From the NCBI RefSeq assembly GCF_013423955.1, contig NZ_JACCKX010000001.1, forward strand, positions 1,736,001 to 1,800,000: a stretch of 64,000 bases of DNA, given 5' to 3'. The notes under the pieces are model-generated. The model was not told the DNA's origin and did no database searches. It saw only the letters and a list, made by a program, of their open reading frames with translations. The DNA is from Ottowia beijingensis (lineage in GTDB: Bacteria > Pseudomonadota > Gammaproteobacteria > Burkholderiales > Burkholderiaceae_C). Below are positions 56,814 to 64,000 of the stretch, piece by piece (the first letter of the stretch is position 1; the number at the start of each line of letters is the position of its first letter). The position numbers and the translations under genes are program-made.

Positions 56814-57620
56814 TCACGCCCCGCCGTTGAGCGCCGCCAGGCGCTCGGGCGTGCCGACGTCCGTCCACGCGCCCTCGTACAACTCGGCACTGACCCGCCC
56901 CGCCGCGATGGCTTGGCGCAGCAGGGGCGCCAGCGGCGCGGCCGTGCCTTGCGGATTGCCGGGCAGGATGTCGCACCAGGGCGGCTCGAACAGCGCGCGG
57001 CGGTACAGCGCGATGGTGCTGAAGGTGTGGCGCACGCCACCCGGCGCGGCCTCGTTCAGCGCCAGGCCACCGTCGCCGATGGCGAAGTCGCCCTCCGGCT
57101 TGTGCGCCGGGTTGGGCACCAGCCACAGGTGCGCCAGCCGGCTGCTGGCGGCAAAGCGCTCGACCGCCGCGGGCGCGCAAACAAATTCGGGCGCGAAGAT
57201 GTCGCCCGCCACCACCCAGAAGATGTCGTCGGCCCGCGCCGCCAGCAGCGGCAGCGCGCGGGCGATGCCACCCGCCGTCTCCAGCGCATAGCCGAAGTCG
57301 CGGCCTTCGCACGAGAAGCGAAGCGGGCTGGCAGCCGGCGAATACTCCTGATTCAATAGCTGCTCGCGCCCATCTGGCGGGCGCTGAAGGCCAAAATGGC
57401 TCTCAATCTGCTCGCCCAGCCAGGCGGTGTTGACGACGATCTGCTCCACGCCGCCGGCGCGCAGCGTCTCCACCCAGCGCTGCAGCAGCGGCTTGCCGCG
57501 CACCACCAGCAGCGGCTTGGGCGTGTGGTCGGTCAGCGGCCGCATGCGCTCGCCCCGGCCGGCGGCCAGGATCAGCGCGCGCGGGTGCACGGGCACAGCC
57601 GGGGCGGCGGGCAGCCTCAT
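56814..57620 (-). CDS. murU: N-acetylmuramate-1-phosphate uridylyltransferase (MurU-like) with repeat-coded insertion
   Basis: Nucleotidyltransferase recycling muramic acid to UDP-MurNAc. ALILAAGRGERMRPLTDHTP is the NTP-binding loop; GKPLLQRWVETL, ALETAGGIARALPLL, VVAGDIFAP and a final YEGAWTDVGTPERL follow. 268 residues. Between NTAWLGEQI and RFSCEGRDFGYALETAGG there is an extra segment (residues about 73-93) coded wholly by palindromic repeat A12, in frame and without a stop. It falls in a surface loop of related enzymes, so activity may be kept. Convergent with the PhnD-like gene, 6 bases apart. Confidence 0.87.
   Translation of the reverse strand: MRLPAAPAVPVHPRALILAAGRGERMRPLTDHTPKPLLVVRGKPLLQRWVETLRAGGVEQIVVNTAWLGEQIESHFGLQRPPDGREQLLNQEYSPAASPLRFSCEGRDFGYALETAGGIARALPLLAARADDIFWVVAGDIFAPEFVCAPAAVERFAASSRLAHLWLVPNPAHKPEGDFAIGDGGLALNEAAPGGVRHTFSTIALYRRALFEPPWCDILPGNPQGTAAPLAPLLRQAIAAGRVSAELYEGAWTDVGTPERLAALNGGA
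57341..57404 (+). repeat. Palindromic repeat, copy A12, inside murU
   Basis: AATACTCCTGATTCAATAGC, then TGCTCGCGCCCATCTGGCGG, then GCGCTGAAGGCCAAAATGG. It carries both the ATACTCC end of the B type and the ATAGCTGCT end of the A type. On the minus strand it is translated in MurU. Confidence 0.85.
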
Positions 57621-57798
57621 GCTTTGGGTGCCGCGCGCGCCGCGGTGTCGTCACAGGCTGGGGCGATCAGCGGATCAGGCATTCGCCGCACTTTAGCGGA
57701 TGCGGGTGCAACCGCTGGCGTTGCGACCGGCCGGGTCCGGCCGCGCTGGTGCGGCCGATAGAATCGGGGTTCCCCAGCTGCCCTGCCCCCGCGCGCCC

Positions 57799-59946
57799 AT
57801 GAACACCTCTCTCCTGGCCAACGCCATCCGTGCCCTCGCCATGGACGCCGTCCAGCAAGCCAACTCAGGCCACCCCGGCGCACCCATGGGCATGGCCGAC
57901 ATGGCCGTCGCACTGTGGGGCCGGCACCTCAAGCACAACCCGGCCAACCCGCTGTGGGCCGACCGCGACCGCTTCGTGCTGTCGAACGGCCACGCGTCGA
58001 TGCTGATCTATGCGCTGCTGCACCTGACGGGTTACGACCTGCCGCTGCAGGAGCTGAAAGACTTCCGCCAGCTGCACAGCAAGACGCCCGGCCACCCCGA
58101 GCACGGCCTGACGCCCGGCGTGGAAACCACCACCGGCCCGCTCGGCCAGGGCATTGCCAACGCCGTGGGCATGGCGCTGGCCGAGAAGCTGCTGGCGGCC
58201 GAGTTCAACCGGCCCCGCCACGCCATCGTCGATCACCACACCTACGCCTTCATCGGCGACGGCTGCCTGATGGAAGGCATCAGCCACGAAGCCTGCGCGC
58301 TGGCCGGCGCGTGGAAGCTGAACAAATTGATCGCCCTGTACGACGACAACGGCATCAGCATCGACGGCAAGGTGGCGCCCTGGTTCGTCGACAACACGGC
58401 CGAGCGCTTCGAGGCCTACCAGTGGAACGTGATCGGCCCGATCGACGGCCACGACGTGGACGCCGTGGACCGCGCCATCGGCGAGGCCAGGCAAAGCGCC
58501 GACCGCCCCACGCTCATCATCTGCCGCACACACATCGGCAAGGGCAGCCCCAACCGGCAGGACACCGCCAAGGCGCACGGCGAGCCGCTGGGCGCCACCG
58601 AGATCGCGCTGACGCGCCAGACCATCGGCTGGGAGCACGGCCCATTCGAGATCCCCGCCAAGGTCTACGCCGCGTGGGATGCCAAGGACGCCGGTGCCCG
58701 TGCCGAGCAGAAGTGGGACGAGCGCTTTGCCGCCTACGCCGCCGCCCACCCGCGCCTGGCGGCCGATTTCAAACGCCGCATGGCGGGCGAACTGCCGAAG
58801 AACTTCGCCCAGGTCGCCGTCGACGCCGCGGTCGAGGCGCACAAGAAGGCCGAAAACGTGGCCAGCCGCAAGGCCAGCCAGATCGCGCTGGAAGCCTTCA
58901 CCGCCGCGCTGCCCGAGCTGATCGGCGGCAGCGCCGACCTGACCGGCTCGAACCTGACCAACACCTCGTTCACCACGCCGCTGCGCTTCCATGACGATGG
59001 CAGCGTGGTGCTGCCCGAGGCCAAGCCGGAACGCGAGACGCAACTGGAACGCGCCAACAACGGCGTCGGCAAGGAAGATGAGGCCACCACCAGCGCGCCC
59101 GCCCCGCTGCCCGAAGTGGACCTGAAGGCCGCTGCGCCGGCCATCGGCGCGCGCTTCCACATCAACTACGGCGTGCGCGAATTCGGCATGGCCGCCGTCA
59201 TGAACGGCATCGCACTGCACGGCGGCTACATCCCCTACGGCGGCACCTTCCTCACCTTCAGCGACTACAGCCGCAACGCCATCCGCATGGCAGCGCTGAT
59301 GAAGCAGCGCGTGGTGCACGTGTTCACGCACGACTCGATCGGCCTGGGCGAAGACGGCCCCACGCACCAGTCTATCGAGCACGCCGCCAGCCTGCGCCTG
59401 ATCCCGGGCCTGGACGTCTGGCGCCCCGCCGACACGGCCGAAACGGCCATCGCCTGGGCCGTGGCGCTGGAGAACAAGGACCGGCCCACCGCCCTGCTGC
59501 TGAGCCGCCAGAACCTGCCCTATGCACCGAAGCGCGATTTGGGCGAGATCAGCCGCGGCGCCTATGTGCTGAGCGAACCCGCCGACCTCCGTCTGCACGG
59601 CAAGACGCGCGCCGTCATCATCGCCTCCGGTTCCGAGGTGCAGCTGGCGCTGAAGGCGCAGGCGCTGCTGGCCGCGCAAAAGATCGCCGTGCGTGTGGTC
59701 TCCATGCCCAGCACCAGCGCCTTCGACCGCCAGAGCGTCCAATACAAGCAATCGGTGCTGCCGGCTGGCCTGCCGCGCATCGCGGTCGAGATGGGCGTGA
59801 CCGACGGCTGGTGGAAATACGGTTGCGCCGCCGTGGTCGGCATCGACCGCTACGGCGAATCAGCGCCGGCGGGCAAGCTGTTCGAGTTCTTCGGCTTCAC
59901 GCCGGAGAACGTGGCCGACACTGTGCGCGCGGTGCTGGGCCGCTAG
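57799..59946 (+). CDS. tkt: Transketolase
   Basis: Thiamine-diphosphate enzyme of the pentose phosphate pathway, moving two-carbon units between sugar phosphates. 715 residues from ATG at 57799. [16 protein letters not shown], the TPP motif [18 protein letters not shown], and [20 protein letters not shown] with the catalytic glutamate region are intact. Between [18 protein letters not shown] and [13 protein letters not shown] lies an extra stretch of roughly 40 residues, charged and Ala/Pro-rich, not usual in transketolases. Together with gapA downstream it is one part of a glycolytic set. Confidence 0.95.
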   Translation: MNTSLLANAIRALAMDAVQQANSGHPGAPMGMADMAVALWGRHLKHNPANPLWADRDRFVLSNGHASMLIYALLHLTGYDLPLQELKDFRQLHSKTPGHPEHGLTPGVETTTGPLGQGIANAVGMALAEKLLAAEFNRPRHAIVDHHTYAFIGDGCLMEGISHEACALAGAWKLNKLIALYDDNGISIDGKVAPWFVDNTAERFEAYQWNVIGPIDGHDVDAVDRAIGEARQSADRPTLIICRTHIGKGSPNRQDTAKAHGEPLGATEIALTRQTIGWEHGPFEIPAKVYAAWDAKDAGARAEQKWDERFAAYAAAHPRLAADFKRRMAGELPKNFAQVAVDAAVEAHKKAENVASRKASQIALEAFTAALPELIGGSADLTGSNLTNTSFTTPLRFHDDGSVVLPEAKPERETQLERANNGVGKEDEATTSAPAPLPEVDLKAAAPAIGARFHINYGVREFGMAAVMNGIALHGGYIPYGGTFLTFSDYSRNAIRMAALMKQRVVHVFTHDSIGLGEDGPTHQSIEHAASLRLIPGLDVWRPADTAETAIAWAVALENKDRPTALLLSRQNLPYAPKRDLGEISRGAYVLSEPADLRLHGKTRAVIIASGSEVQLALKAQALLAAQKIAVRVVSMPSTSAFDRQSVQYKQSVLPAGLPRIAVEMGVTDGWWKYGCAAVVGIDRYGESAPAGKLFEFFGFTPENVADTVRAVLGR

Positions 59947-59970
59947 GGCCGTCATGCGCGGCACCCGCAC

Positions 59971-60234
59971 TCAGTCGGAATATCCGGGCGGCAGTTCGTC
60001 GCCGGGCATGGGCGGAACGTGGGGGCTGGCGGCGAGCCAGTCGGCGAGCGCATCGCCCGGATATTCGCTGGCCCGCGCGGCACGCTCACGAAAGAAGGCC
60101 TCGGTCTTGAGGGCCGAGACTTTCTCCGCGATGGCCGTGACGAAGAACTGGTTCATCGACACGCCTTCTTCCTGCGCCACCTGGCGGGCGTATTCCATCA
60201 ATGATTCAGGTACACGAAGCGCATAGTTAGCCAT
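59971..60234 (-). CDS. Ribbon-helix-helix / HicB-type antitoxin-like protein
   Basis: 87-residue protein: MANYALRVPESLMEYARQVA then EEGVSMNQFFVTAIAEKVSA, the beta-strand plus two helices of ribbon-helix-helix DNA-binding antitoxins, and a Pro-rich acidic tail. Encoded 17 bases after a PIN-domain gene on the same strand, hence probably its antitoxin and autorepressor. Convergent with tkt. Confidence 0.75.
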   Translation of the reverse strand: MANYALRVPESLMEYARQVAQEEGVSMNQFFVTAIAEKVSALKTEAFFRERAARASEYPGDALADWLAASPHVPPMPGDELPPGYSD

Positions 60235-60251
60235 GCTGATTCTCCTGTCGG

Positions 60252-60676
60252 TCAAGTATGTGCAAGAACTCCAGGGGGTGCAGATCCGCAACCGAAAGCG
60301 CATCGCCGCAGCTTGAAGTCGCGCACGTTGAAAGTGACCAGCGCGTGAGCGGCGCCATTGAGCGCGGTTTCCAGCACCATCTCATCGGCGGGGTCCTGCA
60401 ATTGGGGGCGCCACCGCGTATGTCGCTCCACGGGCGCGGCCAGTTGACACAGGCGGTTCACCAGCGCATCGATCTGCGCCGGGGGCGCGCACCCAGATGC
60501 TCCGGTCGTTTCAACACCGCCTCATACTCCAACGCCAGCGGAACCGACAGCAGCAGACGATAGCGCTGCTTCCAAAGGGCCTGCACCACGGCAGCGGCCG
60601 ATCCGTCGGCGCTGCGCGCTGCGGCCACCCAAACATTGGTGTCCAGCACCACACGCCACAGCGCCCCCGAATTCAT
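60252..60676 (-). CDS. PIN-domain toxin (apparent frameshift)
   Basis: Putative ribonuclease toxin of the PIN family. WRVVLDTNVWVAAARSADG has the first catalytic Asp; LALEYEAVLKRPEHLG the conserved Glu; DPADEMVLETALNGAAHALV and TFNVRDFK the later acidic residues. A G run near 60483 lacks one base, splitting the frame; with it the protein is about 142 residues. Forms a toxin-antitoxin pair with the RHH gene. Its start is only 36 bases from the gapA start, in divergent orientation. Confidence 0.78.
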
Positions 60677-60697
60677 ATCGCCTATCATATCAATTAA

Positions 60698-61714
<1,017 letters not shown>

Positions 61715-61733
61715 AGCCCGGCGCTTTTCGCTC

Positions 61734-61752
61734 CGGCCGGATTTACCGGCCG
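61734..61752 (+). terminator. Hairpin after gapA
   Basis: Perfect 7-base stem CGGCCGG / CCGGCCG with loop ATTTA, 20 bases after the gapA stop. No T tract follows, so it may only slow polymerase or protect the transcript end. Confidence 0.4.
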
Positions 61753-61776
61753 CACGGCTCATGCTAGAAAGCTGGC

Positions 61777-63630
61777 ATGAGCCGTTTTCATTGCACCTCT
61801 GTCCTGTGGCTGTCGGCCGCGCTGCTGGCCACGGCTGCCCATGCCGCGCCGGGCGATGCCCCGGTGGCACGCGGCCTGATCGTCACGCTGAAGGCCCCCG
61901 CCGACGGCAGCCGCGAAACGCCGCAGGCGGCGCGTGAGCGCCTGAAGACGGTGGCCACCGACGCCGGCCTGCCGGGCGCGCAGGCACCCATGCCGGTGGG
62001 TTCGCGCGCGCACCTGCTGCACTTTGCGCAACCGCTGACCGGCGCCGCGCTGCAGGCCGCCGAGCGCCGCGTGCGCCTGAACCCGCTGGTGGCCAGCGTC
62101 GAGCCCGACGTGCGCCTGAAGCGCCAGGCCGAGCCCAACGACCCCTACTACGCCAACGGCACGCAATGGCATCTGCGCCGCCCGGCCGATGGCGGTGCGG
62201 GCGCCCTCAACCTGCCGCCCGCCTGGGACCGCAGCACCGGCAGCCCCAGCCAGGTGGTGGCGGTGGTCGACACCGGCACGGTTCCCGGCCACCCCGACCT
62301 GCAGGGCAAGCTGCTGCCCGGCTACGACCTGATCAGCGATCTGGACACCAGCAACGACGGCGACGGCCGCGACGCCGATGCCTCGGACCCGGGCGACTGG
62401 ATCAGCGACACCGAAGCCAATTCCGCGCGCTACCCCGGCTGCCCGGCCGAAGACAGCAGCTGGCACGGCACCTTCATCGCCGGCCAGATCGCCGCGCTGA
62501 CCAACAACGGCGTCGGCGTGGCCGGCGTCAGCTGGGGCGCGAAGATTCTGCCGGTGCGCGTGTCGGGCAAGTGCGGCGCCTGGCTGTCCGACGTGGTGGA
62601 CGGCATCCGCTGGGCCGCCGGCCTGCCGGTGAGCGGCGTGCCCACCAACCCGAACCCGGCCAAGGTGATCAACGTCAGCTTCGGCGGCAGCACGGCCTGC
62701 ACGCCGGCGTACCAGTACGCCATCGACGACGCCGGCGCCGTGGGCAGCCTGGTGGTGGTGGCCGCGGGCAACGAGAACGGCCCGCTCACCCGCCCGGCCG
62801 ACTGCGCCGGCGTGCTGGCCGTGGGCGCGGTGCGGCAGGACGGGCTGAAGACCTACTACTCCAACTACGGCCGCAACGTCGGCATCATGGCGCCCGGCGG
62901 CCCGGGCGGGCGCGACGTGGGGCCCAGGCTGTATTCCACCGCCAACACCGGCACGCGCGGCCCGGCCGAACACAGCTACGACAGCAAGGACGGCACCAGC
63001 TTCGCGTCGCCACTGGCGGCGGGCGTGGCCTCGCTGATGCTGTCGGTGAACCCGGCGCTGACGCCGTCCGAACTGGTGTCGCGCATCCAGGCTGGCGCGC
63101 GCGCGTTCCCCAGCAGCCCCGGCTACCCCACCTGCAACGTCAGCGCCCCCACCAACAGCGCCTGCAACTGCACGCGCGAAACCTGCGGCCCCGGCCTGCT
63201 GGACGCCGAAGGCGCGCTGCAGCTGGCCTACAGCCCGGCCGTGGTCATCGCGCCGGTGGGTACTGTGGCGCCGGGCAGCAGCCTCACGCTGGACGGGCGC
63301 GGCAGCGCGGCCGTGGGCGGCGCCAGCATCACCGCGTACCAGTGGAGCCAGGTCTCCGGCCCGCCGGCCACGCTGGGCGCCACCAACGGGCCGACGCTGG
63401 CCGTCACCCTGCCGGCCGGCGCGCGCGACGACTGGGTGTTTCGCCTGCTGGTCACCGACTCGGCCGGCCGCTCGGCCGACAACTACGTCACCGTCACCAC
63501 GCGCAGCGGTGGCGGCGACTGGCATGACGACGACGATGGCGGCGGCAGCACCGGCCTGCTGTGGGGCCTGGGTCTGTGGGCGCTGGCACTGGGCGCCTGG
63601 GCGCGGCGCCGGCGCGCCGGGGCGGCCTGA
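61777..63630 (+). CDS. Subtilisin-like S8 serine protease with GlyGly-CTERM-like tail
   Basis: Secreted protease of 617 residues. Signal peptide to AAHAAPG, an inhibitor-like propeptide (about 30-120), then the S8 domain with Asp165 (VVAVVDTGTV), His230 (SSWHGTFIAGQIA), Asn332 in AAGNENG and Ser408 (KDGTSFASPLAAG). A PKD-like domain (GSSLTLDGRGSAAVGG) follows. The end, an Asp-rich stretch flanked by GGG, then GGGSTGLLWGLGLWALALGA and an RRRR cluster, is the three-part GlyGly-CTERM sorting signal cut by rhombosortase. A candidate rhombosortase is encoded at 49.3 kb. Confidence 0.9.
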   Translation: MSRFHCTSVLWLSAALLATAAHAAPGDAPVARGLIVTLKAPADGSRETPQAARERLKTVATDAGLPGAQAPMPVGSRAHLLHFAQPLTGAALQAAERRVRLNPLVASVEPDVRLKRQAEPNDPYYANGTQWHLRRPADGGAGALNLPPAWDRSTGSPSQVVAVVDTGTVPGHPDLQGKLLPGYDLISDLDTSNDGDGRDADASDPGDWISDTEANSARYPGCPAEDSSWHGTFIAGQIAALTNNGVGVAGVSWGAKILPVRVSGKCGAWLSDVVDGIRWAAGLPVSGVPTNPNPAKVINVSFGGSTACTPAYQYAIDDAGAVGSLVVVAAGNENGPLTRPADCAGVLAVGAVRQDGLKTYYSNYGRNVGIMAPGGPGGRDVGPRLYSTANTGTRGPAEHSYDSKDGTSFASPLAAGVASLMLSVNPALTPSELVSRIQAGARAFPSSPGYPTCNVSAPTNSACNCTRETCGPGLLDAEGALQLAYSPAVVIAPVGTVAPGSSLTLDGRGSAAVGGASITAYQWSQVSGPPATLGATNGPTLAVTLPAGARDDWVFRLLVTDSAGRSADNYVTVTTRSGGGDWHDDDDGGGSTGLLWGLGLWALALGAWARRRRAGAA

Positions 63631-64000
63631 GGGCCGGGCGCCCTCGGGCGCCAGCGCGCGCCATCGGCATGAATGCTCTGGTCGAATGCAGCCCGGTGCG
63701 CTGCACCCCATATACTCCCCACCATGCCGACCGCCAGCGCCCGCCGGACGGGCGACAAAGTTACATACTCCCCGCCAAAGACTGACCTCCACGCCACTGG
63801 GTGGTGAATGCGCCAGCCGGGGCGAACCGCCGCCGGGTGCAGCGCGCGACTGGCCACAGCGCGCCATCAAGGCGCCAGGCCGCGCCCGTCGCCGCCAGGC
63901 AGAGCGGGCGCCTTCCTACAGTCGGCCGGCGCGGCGCGGCCCACACTGCAGGCCATGTTGCCACCCTTGCAGTCACCGACCATGACCGTCACCCGCCGCT
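63631..64000. other. Intergenic region at the window end
   Basis: 370 bases after the protease gene. It contains repeat B5. ATG codons at 63955 and 63982, in the same frame, could open a plus-strand gene that continues past the window; too little is visible to name it. Nothing else is seen. Confidence 0.5.
63712..63772. repeat. Palindromic repeat, ATACTCCC-type copy B5
   Basis: ATACTCCCC at 63712 and again at 63765, 53 bases apart, flank CCAGCGCCCGCCGGACGGGC. Same plan as B1 and B3. Confidence 0.8.

Overview
The window is high-GC DNA from a beta-proteobacterium, most likely a Comamonadaceae member (Acidovorax, Ottowia or Melaminivora-like). The evidence is the gene families and their order (def / OmlA-type lipoprotein / fmt, LysM / dprA / smg, DUF1631, yajC-secD-secF, sensor kinase / nitrilase / YhdP / glnE) and the fused 1185-aa indolepyruvate ferredoxin oxidoreductase. 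No rRNA, tRNA, prophage or CRISPR array was seen.

Layout. 1-9.2 kb: DUF2254 membrane protein, fba, two PAP2 phosphatases, a DUF4239-like protein, pyk, a phospholipase D family protein and pgk. 9.3-15.8 kb: azlD, azlC, fmt, OmlA-type lipoprotein and def on the minus strand, then divergent LysM protein, dprA and smg. 15.8-28.5 kb: DUF1631 protein, secF, secD, yajC, the indolepyruvate oxidoreductase with a divergent Lrp regulator, and a Tat-exported PhoX-like phosphatase. 28.9-41 kb: MliC-like lipoprotein, mltA, a FixJ-type regulator, a lipoprotein hydrolase, a beta-alanine/malonate-semialdehyde operon (mmsA and omega-aminotransferase) interrupted by a higBA-type toxin-antitoxin pair, its LysR regulator, and a sensor kinase. 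41-55 kb: nitrilase, YhdP, glnE, rhombosortase, MOSC protein, acyltransferase, an IPTL-CTERM surface protein and pepP. 55-64 kb: an IS1595-family element, a PhnD-like binding protein, murU, tkt, a PIN/RHH toxin-antitoxin pair, gapA and a subtilisin-like protease.

Functional threads. Central carbon metabolism is split between the two ends (fba-pyk-pgk on the left, tkt-gapA on the right, in opposite orientation), as expected if the segment between was inverted. A surface-sorting theme links the rhombosortase at 49.3 kb with the GlyGly-CTERM-like serine protease at 61.8 kb; a separate IPTL-CTERM protein lies at 51.8 kb.

The most unusual feature is a family of short palindromic repeats, at least sixteen copies in 64 kb. 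They sit in gaps and also inside or at the ends of genes. They supply in-frame peptides to MurU and DprA, the last codons of AzlD and GlnE, and the start codon of an MliC-like lipoprotein.

About two dozen genes carry apparent single-base frameshifts, nearly all reading as one missing base in a homopolymer or GC run, many in essential genes. I treat these as probable consensus-sequence errors and annotate the genes as full-length CDS spans with the break noted.
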